Source of the DNA: Monomorium pharaonis | Taxonomy: Eukaryota; Arthropoda; Insecta; Hymenoptera; Formicidae | Assembly (NCBI RefSeq): GCF_013373865.1 | Contig: NC_050468.1 | Span: 27,980,774 to 28,044,773, forward strand | DNA length: 64,000 nucleotides | Reading direction: 5' to 3' | Shown: positions 47,945 to 61,270 of the stretch, in pieces | How the letters are laid out: the number at the start of each line of letters is the position of its first letter | Position numbering within the stretch: the stretch's first letter is position 1 | The notes under the pieces: model-generated | Told to the model about the DNA's origin: nothing | The model's database searches: none | The model's input: the letters and a program-made list of their open reading frames with translations, nothing else | Made by a program: the position numbers and the translations under genes

Positions 47945-49409
47945 CTATACGATTAATCTGAATGCTCTTCCTTTTCCGGTTGGCGTAGGTCCGCACAGCC
48001 TCTGTAGCGCTTATCCGTTGAAGATGTCACGCGGCAAGATGTCGTCGATGCGCGCAAAAGATGTCGGACGTCGCGCAAAATGGCGAGCGATCGATGCCTT
48101 GCCGCCCTCCGCCTCTCGGAGGGAGGACGATGAGCCAGGTGAAACGAAAACACTGGATCGACGCACCGAGCAGTACTCTACTCGGCTCTTCTTCCTCGCC
48201 CTCGCGTCGTTGTGTCTGCAACTTCGCTTTGCGTCGCAACAACAATTGCGTGACGGACGCTCGCTCGAGCTGCACTCCTGAAGCACTCTCCGCGCACTTT
48301 CAATGCACTTTTTCGAACGCGTTTGCACGAGCCTCGCGAAACTATCGAATCTTTCTTTTTTCCTCGAGATTCGATACTTTGATTGTCGATGATCTCTGAC
48401 TTGTCGATCACCACCAGCGAACGGCGTTTCTTCTTCGGCGTCCCGACGTTGTTTGTTTCTCGACTGCCTCTTCGAATTGTAATCCCGCGTTTGGCTGGCG
48501 GCTCCGTACGATACTCCCCGAAAGTTGCACTCCGCAGTAGAGAATCTCCCGCGTATGCGTGTGGACAGCCTTTGCGAACGAACGTTGCAAACAAACAAAC
48601 AACCCGACGACGCGCGCGCGCGCTTCTTCCGAGAACGGCTGCGAGAACGACTGGTCACTTCGTCGGCAGGCGAACGGTTTCTCCCTGTCGCGGCGGCGGC
48701 CGATTTCGCTGGTAGTAGTCTGCTGCGCTCGTCCTCGGCGACGTCGACGTCGCCGCCGTCGTCCTCCTCGTCGTCGTCGGTCGGCCGTGCGTCCACCACC
48801 TACGTCTACGGCCAACCAAGACGTAGCACGCCCCGTTACTGTTATCGGTGCGCGCGCAATGGTTCGATAAACGCGGCACGTCGATGGTCGGGGGTGGAAA
48901 CGGACGGAGAGTGCTCCCCGCGGGGGTGCGAGCGAGAGAAGAGCCGCGGGAGCGAGAGGGAGTATGGAAGGGTGCGCGAAGAGTGCGGTCAAGGGAGAAG
49001 GCGAGGGAGCGTGGGGGTGCATCGTCGCGAAGGTGAGACGGAAGAGGAGCGGAGAAAGGTGTCGGAGACGGAGAAGGAGCGAAAGGGACGGAAGAACGCG
49101 AGATGAAAGGATGGGGGAGCTTGAGGGTGGGGAAGGGGGAGCGGTAGACGCGATCGAGAAGGGCGAGAGGGAAAGGTAGATCGCGTGCACTGCGGCCACG
49201 GTTGTGTGTGTGTGTGTGTGTATACGCCCAAACTTTTCTCCGACATAACTCATCCCCCTTTCCCTTTCCCTCCTCCCGCTACCCCTTTCCAACCCTGCTT
49301 CGGAGCAACCTAGGGGTGGACGAGTCGAGATTGCTGTCTTGAGTAGACCGCGGAGAATGCTGCGAGTGCCGCGCCACTCTAGCGTTAGATATTTTTCAGG
49401 AGGGTCCCA

Positions 49410-49442
<33 letters not shown>

Positions 49443-49700
49443 ACTCGTGAACGTAGGTCGAGATTTTCTCTGCAGGGCAGAGCCACGCGAGAAAATGAAT
49501 GAAAGCGGGACGCTGCAGTGCGCGGCGCACAGCGTAAATAAACGCGGCCCCGGACCACGCGAGTAAATATTGGAACCTCGCGCTGGAGCTCGTGCACGGA
49601 ACGAAATGAATATCCTTTCTGCAAAGCCACGCGGGGATAAACAGTAATGGAGGAGCATTCGGAGGCGAGAAGGATGCCAAGGCGAGTTCGGCACGGTAGC
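47945..49700 (-). promoter_or_regulatory. CpG-rich 5' region and probable promoter of p35
   Basis: About 1.7 kb that is far richer in CpG than its surroundings, with GCG/CGG runs (GGC repeat at 49402-49442) and a short TG run (49202-49221). GC content falls abruptly on the left of the p35 leader and after 49.7 kb. The open frames seen here on both strands lack ATG starts or have extreme Arg/Ser composition, and are best read as composition effects. Transcription start inside this island is inferred. Confidence 0.5.
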
Positions 49701-52700
49701 CTTTCCGCTAGATTTCCGATCAGATTGCGGTCTTGATGGGAGTTCTCGATGTTGATTTGATCAGTCGTTTAAACACCTACGCAACAGAATTATAAACATA
49801 TTATGAACTACGTTATCTGCACACTTGAAAAATTAAGAATTAAACATTTATTCTTTATTATTTTAAATTATTTTGTTTTTTTAAAGAGATGTTTCTGTTA
49901 AGTAGCAATTATATTCCGATTTCAAGAAATTGAAATTTAGATTATTTTAAATGGTCTTTCTTTATATGAAATATCATACAGTAAAAAATATAGCACAGAA
50001 ATGATTTGTAAGAAACACATAATTTTTAGATAGAGATGTTAAAATATGCATTGACCGACATTTTTAAATATATCTTATACAAACCATGAGAGAAATGCCA
50101 AGATAAAAGCCGCATTATCAGCCGCACGGAACTCGATAAAATCCAGTAAATTTTCTGTAATGAGCAACGTCGATAATAATACACGCTCGCAATACTTGTT
50201 AGTTTTATTTTCCAATAATATCATTATTAATTAAATTTTTCTCTAAACGCGCCGCGTGCATATATTCGCGATGAAAGCAAGATAATTGGCAAATGGAAAA
50301 CAAAATTTATAATATGAAAATGGCTTCGAGGTCGCTTCAACGATTTTTGTGTAAAAATATATAAACGCCGGTATAAAATCTGTCCTCGATAAAGTATTTA
50401 TAACGTATCGGAATTCATAACGTATGCGAGAAAGTTTGTTCGCATTACCGATGTATTGTGTAGGTGTGCAAATTTGATTGCTTCTCAGATGCATTTCACA
50501 GTAAAAACTAATTCTGCGAATCGAACAGTTTTTCCCTCCAGTTAGAGAACAGAAAACATTACAGATAATTCGCTTGTGACCTGAGGATCATCCATCTTGG
50601 AACTATAATATTCAACAGATCGCCATAAATTTTATCACGTCTGACAGTTAGATAAGTGAAGAGCGAAATAATGTATCTCTCGGTTAGGGCAATGCAGGTC
50701 GAGCCTCCCTCACCCTGGGGAAGGGCTGGGTGGAAATTTCGCGTAACCTGCTTTTTCTTGAAAGCTGGAACAAGGTCAGCGCGTATCTTCGAAGGGCGAT
50801 GAATATGGGTTGGCGGCGCGGGCGAGCAGGTAGAAGCGCGCACGTGTGCATAGGCCTGAGGACACACCACTCGTGGACACCCAACTCGGACACACGGCAC
50901 GCTTACGCGACGACAGGCGACTTTACCGCGCATCGAGGTAGCGCGTAATAATATCGCATTGTGTGTCGCTCATGGGTATCCGAGACCGTTGAGGAAGGTC
51001 GCGTTCTCTGCCGTTTTCCGTCTCGCCACGTGGATAAGCGCGCGAAACCGGAAATTAATTCCTTTCATTCTACAACGGCAAAAAATCTACATTGAGATGA
51101 TGCTTTTTTTAACTCCCCCGGATCGTCAAATTTTAAAGCGCATTGAAACATATTTTATTAAATAATATAGTTTTTATAAATTTCACTTTTTATTAAAACA
51201 ATTCGAATTTGATAAGAGAAAGATATATGTACATATATAATTTGTAGATAATTTTAGTTTAATGATATTATAATATAGCTAAAGCAGTTAAAATAATTGG
51301 TTTGTATTTTTTTATATAACTTATTAATCTCAATGTATTTTTGAAGATTTTTCAATAATTTTTACAATATGTGAATAAATACGTTGATCAATTTTCTTTT
51401 TTCTTTTCAAAGATATATATATACTTTATATATGTATAGAATATTTAAATAGTAGAAATTAATCGTCAATAGTGTTTTAATGTTAATTGTGTATATTTTC
51501 GAAAAAGATTTAATTTAATAAAATTTCTCAAGCATGATAGTCGATGGCAGTTATGGAGAAATTAGGTTGATGCCTCCTTAGAGGAGCGTATATGCTTTCT
51601 CAATTTAGTGGTGATCAATAGCGAAGATTCATTATAAAGTCCATTTCTGACCGTTAAAGAAGAAGATAACGTAGTTGAGTGATAAGTATTTATGAAAAGA
51701 TAAATCTCTTCGGATATATGAGAGGAACTGCAAGTTACGAGTGCATATCGATTTGCTTTTAGATTTAAAAGTGCCCCGGATAGAAAAATCATCTTCTCTC
51801 GCGTTAGGAAATAGAACTATTATTTATTAATAAATGTTTACATACGTTTCATCGTGTGTCACGCTGTTTACGTGTTTGTTTCAGCGGTGTCGCATTCAAT
51901 TCTGTATAAAGATGTGTTTTATAATATGTGTTTAACCACAGATTCTTGGCATGTCTACGCAGTCTGAATAATAAAAAGGTGGCCCCAAGGGTCGATGTAT
52001 AGACGTCCGCGTGCTTCATCGATTTTGCACATCTTTGGAAACGTAATTTACTTTGCATATATTTAATTAATTTACACCGTGCAAAGCTCTAGGATTACTC
52101 GAGTATATCGTGATTACCGTCATGGATATTGAAATACGCGGAATGTTTTGTATATTAAATTCCATCAAGAATCAGCATTGTACACGTCAAGAATTGCGAC
52201 CTGCATATAAAGCTGTATTAACCTGAAACACAGAGAAAGCGCGCGAACAGTATGTACGTGAACGGATAAAAAATTACGAAAAGCCGTTTTCCCTCCCTCC
52301 CGGAGTTGGGAAAAATAAATTTCTGTGGAAAGAAGATACTGCCGAGGTCTCTCGGCTTTAAGGGATTTCCCAAGTCACATGACCCGAAATGAATCCTCGG
52401 TGATATTCTATTCTTGAATTGTGATTCGACAATTTCAGGTTGTATGCATCCCATTAATGTCGAAGCAGGATTTCGGATATAATATGCGATGTCGATCCTA
52501 ACATATGCAAAATAGCAATTTCAATTAAATAATTTAGATTTGAGCTATCTATTTCTCTTTGTATAATTGGCCGGATGTTTCTAAATGGAAGAACTTATAT
52601 TCAAGACATTTTAAGTATAATAAAAATTATAATATATATTAACAAGTAACATAAGAAAAAACACGTCAAGTAACTCTCATCAGAATAGTTTGTTATAGTT

Positions 52701-52719
52701 TCTGATGTGTTGAATCTGT

Positions 52720-53070
52720 ATGCTGAAAAAAAAACGTGTGATACTTGCGACTATTGCAGTAAAATAATTATAATCAGGAATATCATTTTTATAATTTCTA
52801 TTACTATAATATTGGTAATGATAACCATATGCTTACAGTGATGCTCATAGTGATTGTTTTATAGTGCAACTTATTATATTAAAATCTCTATTTTGGTTAT
52901 GACAATCATATTGTAAGTTTGAATATACCAATATTATATGTGATTATGAGAATTTGAATATAATTTTGAACAAACTATAATTTATATTGTTGAATAATTA
53001 TAATATGATTGTTTCAAAAAATGACTGATAAAATTATAATAATATTATGATTACTGCAGCTATTTTTTTC
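52720..53070. mobile_element. Inverted-repeat element family E, copy 1
   Basis: About 350 bp. The left part GCAGTAAAATAATTATAATC and the right part GATTACTGCAGC, with inner ATAATATTATTATAAT-like words, pair imperfectly. The left arm resembles the left arm of 54384-54682 (GTAAAATAATT...TCAG...GATATC). Confidence 0.5.
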
Positions 53071-54383
53071 TTTTGTAAGTAAAAATATTCTGTCCTCAAA
53101 AGTTTTTGAGAAAAATCAAAATGAAATCTTCAAAAACGCAGTTTAGAGAGATTTCAAAATCCCCCCTCCCCCTCCCAAAAAAGCGCGTATATATAAAACA
53201 TCTATTCTGATAGAGTTATTTGATTATAATGTAATTTTTTTACACAGTTCTTTCATAATTAAATAGCAAAAAGTTTATAATTGATCAATCATGTTGATTG
53301 ATTAATCAAGAATTAAATTACGGTTCTTTCTGGAATTGTTGAGAGAACGCTTTCTCGAGTATATATTGTCTCAGTTATACGTTACGTAGTAGTAAAACCT
53401 ATATATGATCGGACTCGATACAATCGATTGGAGCGAGAAAAGTGCATGTTAGCTCGTAATCTCCGGAAAAATATATGCATAAATATATTTCTAGCCAACG
53501 AACATTTCATTCGTAACATATTAAACTGTATTACTTTGAATATGAAAAGTTTGTAGGATGATATGGTAGGAGAAAAAAAAAGATTTCGTGTAGAAAACGT
53601 GTATCGAAATCACGAGCAGGCTGCTCCAACGCGTTTCAGCCTCATCCGGAAGTTTCATCGCAAAAAGAATTGATAAATCTCTGCATCCCATCGGTATGTG
53701 CGTGGTATTCACAAGAATATGAAAATATTTAGTGCGTCAGAAAACGCAATGTTTGTTTTTCAGTTACGTGGAAATCCATTAGAACGTGATACGGTTCGGT
53801 AAACAGAAGTAAAGCACTGATTAAAGTTTCGAACGACCTATTTGTATTTACTTTACTGCTCGCAATTTTTTTATAATTAATCGACCGTGCGGCGGCGACC
53901 TCTCGTTACCCTTCTCTCCTCTTCTCTCTCGGAGGTGTCCGGACGCAGCCGTGAAAAGAGGCACGTAACGTGTAAAATCGGCCGCGGGCGTCGCTCCGTG
54001 GCGGATAATGGAGCGTGACGAACCTCTGATTGCCGCTCTCAGGAGGAGAGAACGCTTGCCATTGGACGCTGATAAAAAAGTAGCCGACGTGGCGGCCGTC
54101 TCTGCCAAAGCGATCTAAAAATATTATGTTCACTCGCGTCGCGTTGGCGTAAAATCGCGGCTCGTTCACGCGGCGCGTGTCCATCGATGTGACCCCGATA
54201 TGTAGTCGCGATGTTCGTCGACTCTGAAAAAAAGGATCGCGTCGCCTTTTGTTGTCTATGATAAAGTGGTAATAGGCGGCGCGGGATATTCGATAAGAGA
54301 CATGAGAGTAGATAATCTCAAAGAAGACTGTATGTACGGAGGACACGCAGCATACAAGAAATAGCGTTTTAACTACGGCATCA

Positions 54384-54682
54384 ACACTGACAGAAAAATG
54401 TATTGTATTTGTGACTATAACTGTAAAATAATTGTAGTCAGAGATATCTTTTTCTATCATTTTTATAGAAATTATTACTGTGTTAGTGATAATAATCATA
54501 TGCTATATTTTAAAGAGATATAATTTATAGCACAATTGTTTTATAGTTGACATCACTATAAGTATAGTTGTTAGAATAATAATGTAATAATGTAATAATT
54601 ACTATAAAAATGATATTCTTGACTATAATTATTTTAATATGCAATTATAGTGGCAAATATCATATATATTTCTATCAGTGTA
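54384..54682. mobile_element. Inverted-repeat element family E, copy 2
   Basis: 299 bp with terminal inverted repeats ACACTGACAGAAA and TTTCTATCAGTGT. Subterminal arms TGTAAAATAATTGTAGTCA and TGACTATAATTATTTTAATA continue the pairing. It has no coding capacity. Confidence 0.7.
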
Positions 54683-57100
54683 AATGCAAAATAAAATAGA
54701 CGACGTGTATATATGTCTTTTCTTTTTATTTTATTTTATACATTTATTAAACTGCTACTATGTAAATTATAATTCTTAAAAATTCTATCATAATTATAAT
54801 AGAATTTTTATAATTATATTCTTGTAACAGATATATAAATTAAAATTATAAAATTGATACTGATAATTGGAATTTTGGATTTTTAAAATAATTTTGTTCC
54901 TGCAAAACTAATCTATATCTTTTATCATTCAAAAGTGTAAGTAGTTTTTTAACCTTTCGAGAATCTTATAAATTATATATGAAACTCTTTTATAAAATTT
55001 ATTATTTTAATTTCTTTTTTTTTTCTAAGTAGCTTAAAAAAAGCTAGGCTGTTATCGCAAGGTAGCAACAAGATGGAGATCTTCGTAGCTATATCGAACA
55101 AAGTATTAACGTTTGCGTAGTATTATGATAGTGAGAAGTATAAGTGGGTGGTGAGACACTCAGAGCGTGAAGTGTTTCCTTTCGGATTATCTGCCCTGGA
55201 GAGTCAACTGAGCTGTAAAAGATAATGGAAATTCCGCCTTTTGTTTTAGATATATTCGTTTGTGGTCGTAGATAAGTCGTTTATTGTCTTCGACACAAAA
55301 TTGTCGCGCAACAAACGCAATTTTTTTTTCTCATCAATGTAACAACTCGCAAAAGTATTCTTACGAAGACGTTCTTCTTGTTAAAATACAAAATAACAGT
55401 ATAAAGAGATGAAAGCGTAATGAAATAAAATAATCTTTTCCTTGAACCACCTTTTTAGAAAGAAATAAATGTCATTTATTAATTATAAATAACATTAATT
55501 TTAACGTACTGCTGAATGTTATATGTAAATTATATATAACAATAAGGTTCACAGCAAGAATATACATGATCGATTATTACTTTACTTCAGTATTGGCACG
55601 TCAGATAAAAAATGTATCGTAAAAAGACGCTTTCATAGACATTTAAAGTTGACAAAGCTGCGACGTTACATCTGACAAGCGATGACGTGGATAGAGGCTA
55701 CAGACAAGCACACGAAGGACGACATCCCCTTTAGAAGGGCTGCAGACAGACAAACCCTCCAGGCTCCCTTTTCCCCACCTATTGCCGTCCCATCGCCATA
55801 GCAACCCCTTGCATTCAGCAGCTAGGTTAACCAACCGATCTACCCTTCGTGCCGTCTCGCTTCTCGTCCCTGGAATTATCATTGTATGGAACAGAGCGCC
55901 CACTCTCTTTTTCTTGCATTTTAATACAGCCCGTAATCCAAGAGCCTTAAGAATTTAGTAAATTCAATAGTAAATTGACGTGAAAGTCCCATTGGATATT
56001 CGACAAGGTCAAAATACTTTTTCTTCAACGTTTCTCATGAATTTTTCATAATCGGTTCACAAATTGTTGTCGATCGGTATTTAAGTTTCTCGAAATTTTC
56101 AAACGGAAAGATTACAGAAGCTAACGTTTAGTAAAAGTATCTCTCGAGAGATCTCAATAATCTTACGGATGCATCACTCGAGTCAACGATATTCACAAGT
56201 GAATATAAATAAGTCGAATAAGCTCCGTTATCTCAGGGAATAATTTTATTCAGCGATGTGTTAATCAATATTTTTGAGAAGCACGTCGAAAGAACGGTTT
56301 CGCTAAAGTATTTAAAAATTTAGCTGATGGATATGAAAATAAAAGCAATTTTGTTGTGCTATTAAAATAATTAAATAGGACGCTCAAAGTAGACGCTGGA
56401 GTGTCAAAACTTTTCGTAACATTGCTAATAACCTGTTTGAACGTCCATCATAATTATTTTGATCGCTCAACATAATTATTTTCAGTTCTGTATCTAGCAA
56501 AATATTTCAGTACTTCAGCAAAACCGTGTATATATGCGTGCGATGAAAATTTTAACGTTTTACTTGCGTTAAACATTTCGTTGTCCTCTACTCGGGATAG
56601 CAAAAAAGTCTTCCTTGTCTTCTAAAATATATTTTTCACTATTAGTTCTTGTAAATGGCTCGGGACCTTAAAATACCCACGCAATTGAGCTGTTATTTCT
56701 TCGACAAGAAAGAAAGCATAATTTCTAGAAAGGACAACTTCCCTTTACAATGGAATAAAGCGTATTAGCTCATTGCAGTGGTCGCGGTCCGTGAACTCGT
56801 CAGACAGTTCAACGGGCCGAATGATCACCCCGCTCGTTCTCAAAATAATTCGTACTTTTCCCGTTGTCTCGACTGTGTCGAATTCAACGCATCACGAAGG
56901 TGAATTCGCTCGCGGCCGACGGTTTGGCCGTTTAGAGTCACGACATCTCGTTCCATTTATCGTCGGTAATATGTCATAGCCGAGCCGCACGCGGTTCTAA
57001 CCTGGTGAAACTCGGATAAAAACCCGATTGAAAAATCCGGCGACTCACAAGTCTCTCGTTTCGTTCCCGGGAAAGAGGAGCGCCGGTTTTCCCGCAGACA

Positions 57101-57939
57101 ATGAAAATACTTCCGATACCACTACTCGGAACGTTCGCGGTTTTAATCGCCGGCCAGGATACGAAAACCGTGGTGTTCCCGCCTACCGTCGGAAATGGTT
57201 CGTCTTTGGAAACGGGAAATCAAATCGAGCCAATGCTTCAGTCGGATATGACGCGAGCAATCTTTGCGACCCTCGCACCGCCATCGCCGCCACCGCCGCC
57301 GCCGACGTCGCCGCCACCACCGCAACAGCAGCCGCAGTCGATGCTGCCCTCGGATTACTTTTTCTCCGGTAAAGATTTTTCTATTTTAGTTACTCTAAGA
57401 GAAAGAGACGGCGTCGTTTGATCACTTATCCTTTGTGCGAGGCTATAATCAAGCTCAGCGCGTCGCGCTTCGGTCGTCGCATTAACATCTCAAAGCCGAG
57501 AAATCATCTTGAAATTGGAATTTGTCACTCGTACTATTATACTTGAGAGAGGAAAAAAATAAAGCGAAAAATTTGTCTGATTTCTTGGAAAACTATGCTT
57601 ATTAAAAAAGAAAACATATGCTGTATAGTACATAACTAACATAAAAAATTATACCTATAATTAATCATTCAAAGAATTAAATAATATATGCGTCTAAATA
57701 ACAAAAAATTTATTTAAAATTAATTTTAAAAATTAAATAATTATATATAGTTATATAATAATTTGTATAACATATATAGTATTGATTAAAATTAGTTGTT
57801 ATATGTATACAATTTTTTGAACTTTAAACATTTAAAATTTTTATATGTTATTTATATAAGCAGTAATTATATAAATAATTTTAAAAAAGCATGTAACAAC
57901 ATTATAATAATATATTATAAGAGAAAGAGAGAGAAAGAA

Positions 57940-58030
<91 letters not shown>

Positions 58031-59473
58031 AAGGAAAAGAGTATACGAATTAAAATTGTTTTATTTACACTTTCAGTGCTTCATTTACAGCATAATACAT
58101 ATTGTTAATACTTGAAAAAAAAAAAAAAAAAAATGTTCCAGCGCCTCAACGAACGTTTCTACATCACAGAAGCGAAAACATACCGTATGCATATGAGTAT
58201 CCCAATGTTGCATATCCAGTATCACACTCAATAGAGCACTCCATCGGTCCGTCATCAAAACAGCTTGTAGTAGTCAGTTTCATCGGGCTCTTGCTGCTTT
58301 TGGCGATTATACAGAATACGCTTAGTGCTGTTAAGCGGAAGGATGCGATAATGGATCTATTATCGTCCAGGCAAAAGCGGGACGTTTATGCCACGCATGA
58401 TTTTCGTTCCGTGGTACGTCATTTGTAATGTCATGTTATATTAAAGAGGAACCACCCGGTAAAATATTTCTAACAAAAATTGTATAATATTTAAACTTGT
58501 GCAAAATTAATAAGTTATGTGTAATTATCTTTTCGAAATTTCTGAATTCAAATTTTTATGTTTTCTATATTATTTCTATATTTTTGAATTATTGCGATAT
58601 TTCTTAACTGTTAGGTGTTTAGAAAAAAAAAGAGTTTCCAATTTGAAAATAAATTTGAGGAGTTCAAGTTAAACTTTAAGTTTTTACTACTCGTCTCAAT
58701 TCAGCCGTGAGTATAGTCGGCCAAGTTTTCTGGAGACTTGGATGCTTACTTACCGTGATGAAACATTTCGTTTCTGTTGGCCGAACAAAATTGCTAGAAT
58801 AAATCATGAGTACCAGACTTCGCGGCAAAAATTTTTGTGTACCAGTAGTAGATTAAGACTTTCAACGAACTTTTTAGACCCCGGAGGAGGAGGAGATTCT
58901 TAATAGCGATGCCAGAGTACGATGCATACAGAGAACGATCTGTCTTGAGAATCGCAAACTCTTTAGAGATTTGGGCGCACCGGGCAAAATGCTGGCAAAG
59001 TACTTGACGTAGGTTTTACTGTCATTATTCTTAGCAATGCTTTTTATATTGTTAAATAATACTGAAAGATTATAAAGAGAAATAATGAAAGAAAAGAAAA
59101 AACATAATAAAAAAATTTATATTGCAGTCATATAATTGCATACGGCAGATGTTTAAAAAAAAAACAAAAATTTAAAAGCATAGTATATTTAAAAGTGTAA
59201 TAGAATTTGTACATTTATTATAAACTTAAATTCAATTAAATATGAATTTGTGTAAAAAATAAAGGTATGATTTTTCGTAGGAAAGACGTAGAGAAATCAT
59301 TCAAATCATCATCGGGTTGGGATCGTCTCGTGAGAGATGCTGGTGCAGCAGGGATTCGAGGCGAGAACTGTGATGTACTTTACAGAGATTGTGAGATTCC
59401 CGTAACAAAGAAGAGGCATAAAAATGTCCTAACAAGCATAAAAGATTATAATAATCATAATTCAACTTATTAA
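57101..59473 (+). CDS. Uncharacterised signal-peptide/single-pass protein with furin-like site, 4 exons, 287 aa
   Basis: Exons are 57101-57368, 58142-58413, 58878-59008 and 59281-59473 (288 codons with stop, phases 1, 0, 2). The N-terminus MKILPIPLLGTFAVLIAG is a likely signal peptide, followed by a proline run (about residues 60-75). Exon 2 ends with a strong membrane segment (QLVVVSFIGLLLLLAII, about 136-155) and a dibasic RQKR site about 20 residues later. The C-terminal part carries four cysteines in two pairs (RCIQRTICLE and NCDVLYRDCEI) around GWDRLVRDAGAAGIRGENC. I do not recognise the family. The topology suggests a secretory-pathway protein whose four-Cys C-terminal part could be released by furin-like cleavage. 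The ATG context ACAATGA is good, and AATAAA lies at 59496-59501. The exon 2 acceptor (AG at 58140-58141) follows a poly-A run and is weak, but it is the only one found that keeps the frame. Confidence 0.68.
57920..58026. repeat. GA microsatellite in intron 1 of the 57.1-kb gene
   Basis: About 100 bp of GA units with a few AAAG interruptions at both ends. It lies about 115 bp before the exon 2 acceptor and is followed by a run of about 19 A. Confidence 0.9.
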
Positions 59474-60443
59474 TATTTTAGTTGTTAAGTATACAAATAA
59501 ATAATCCACTATTTTTTTTTATATTATTCAATATTTATTGTTGAAACATACCGATATAGTTCATGGAAAGTAATTCCTATTATTTTTCAATACTTTTCTT
59601 CATCTTTCAAGCAAGTTATAGATTTCAAATCGAAAAAGCTGGTCTTTTCTTGATTTCATCAAGCACTTTTCTCATTTCTTCAGTTTTTATAATTTTTTTG
59701 TTAAATAAAACGTGTCGCATTCGACGGAACAAATGACAATTTGAAAGCGCTATGACCGGTAAGTATACTAAGAGCGGTAAAATATCTCAATCAACTTGCA
59801 ATAGTGTACTCACTGTACTGCAACTGGCAATGATATAGAAAAAATTCGTTCAATTAAATTGCTGCATGATAATGTTTGATGTGACGAAACTAATTGAAAA
59901 GACCAATCTTCTTATTGAATCAGAATACAATAATTTGCCTACAAAGATGTGGAAAAGTAATGAGAATTACTTTCATGATTGAACGTTATTGGTGTGTTTC
60001 AATAATAAATACTAAATTTCATAAAAAATAGTGAATTATTTATTTGTATATCTAATATAAAACAGTATTCATTTTTTTCCGCTTTTCGATATGTATTAAA
60101 AGATACATATCTGTCGTTTTAAAATTTTTTAATAAATTGGAAAATTATTCATAACTCAAAATTGATATTTGTTGCTAACAAACGAGAACGTTGACATTAA
60201 TTAATTGATAATGTAACGATATGTTCTTTTCAATATATTGTATTGTAATATTATCAAAATTACGTTAAAAAATAGGCTGGGTAAATAAAGAAGTCGGTGC
60301 TATTAATGACTTTTTAAATTTAATTACAATATGCTGCGCGTTGCCTTGTTCTTTATCTGCTACAAACATCGACATCTAGCTTGAACTATTTTAGATAGCA
60401 ATTTGCTATGGGACATTTCACTTATACTTACACTTGCACTTTT

Positions 60444-60552
60444 ACACACACACACACACACGCGCGCGTGCGCGCGCGCGCACGCGCGCTCTCTTTTTCT
60501 CTCGCTCTTGCTCTCGCTCTTGCTCTCGCTTTCTCTCTCTCTCTCTCGCTCT
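60444..60552. repeat. Composite CA/GC/CT simple repeat
   Basis: A CA run passes into an alternating GC/CG run and then into CT-rich DNA with GCTCTT units. The GC part is self-complementary. Open frames across it are artefacts of the repeat. Confidence 0.88.
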
Positions 60553-60853
60553 CTTTTCATCGGAATTATAAGAAAATATCAAATATCGGGAACAAAATGG
60601 AGACATTAATCGCGTCTTCGGCATTTTGTGTGTTGGCCTGTTTTCTCGTCTTCCCTTTCCCATAACTAGTATGTTTACGGTCCTTCAGGTCAGCTAATTA
60701 TACAATAACGCTCCCAATATTATCATTAAGGCATTATATGCTTATTAGTTTTGTATCTCAATTTATGAAGTCAGTTACATGTACGATAATGTGTCGCAAC
60801 ACGCTGAACGCGCAAACTTACACTTAAATAAACATGAGATCGCTCGTTATAAT

Positions 60854-61270
60854 AGGAGTGCATTCCAAAATTTTATCCCAAATTCGAGAGGTCATCGTTT
60901 AAGAATAGTCTTCTGAGACGCGGCATAACATACTACATGAATGAAGCTTGGTTCTTCCAAGAATCGACACAGAGGAGACTTTTATGATTTGTGCTTTTGT
61001 GCTTTTAAGATGAATAGACGAGTATCAGTCTTTCGATCTTTGATAGACACAATTCAAATTGATCTAAGCTAAAATCCTACGAATCTTACAAATCGTTTTG
61101 TAAGATTTTGAATATCTCCTCAGACATCGATCTGAATCCTCCATTTACGATCTTGTTCTTTCACGCTCGAAATCCATTTAAATCAGTAATTTATTTTTAG
61201 CTTAACTCTATTCATTTATATTCTATATTCTATAGAAAACTAATTGAGCGAAATTTTAGAATGCAACCCA
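60854..61270. mobile_element. Inverted-repeat element with TGCATTCYAAAATTT termini
   Basis: The left end AGTGCATTCCAAAATTTTAT and right end AAATTTTAGAATGCAAC are reverse complements with few mismatches, about 417 bp apart. The interior is non-coding. It resembles other short non-autonomous elements in the window but shares no obvious interior with them. Confidence 0.5.

Larger units (their letters stand above)
49701..57100. other. Gene-poor AT-rich region
   Basis: 7.4 kb without a recognisable gene. It contains two related repeats (52720-53070 and 54384-54682) and GC-richer patches at about 50690-51060 and 53880-54260. These patches have short open frames but no family signature. They may be promoter or enhancer pieces of neighbouring genes. 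Confidence 0.45.

Noticed and set aside
48011..48799. 262-codon open frame on the minus strand in the CpG island, Arg/Ser-rich with an acidic start
   Set aside because: It lacks an ATG start, has composition-driven Arg/Ser content, and overlaps other open frames on both strands. It is treated as p35 promoter or 5' UTR.
53906..54499. 197-codon minus-strand frame
   Set aside because: It spans both the GC patch and part of the foldback element 54384-54682. It has no ATG-supported conserved motif and no family resemblance.
57028..57372. Alternative plus-strand frame overlapping exon 1 of the 57.1-kb gene
   Set aside because: It lacks a signal peptide, becomes an Ala/Thr run in the GC-rich tail, and does not join in frame with exon 2.
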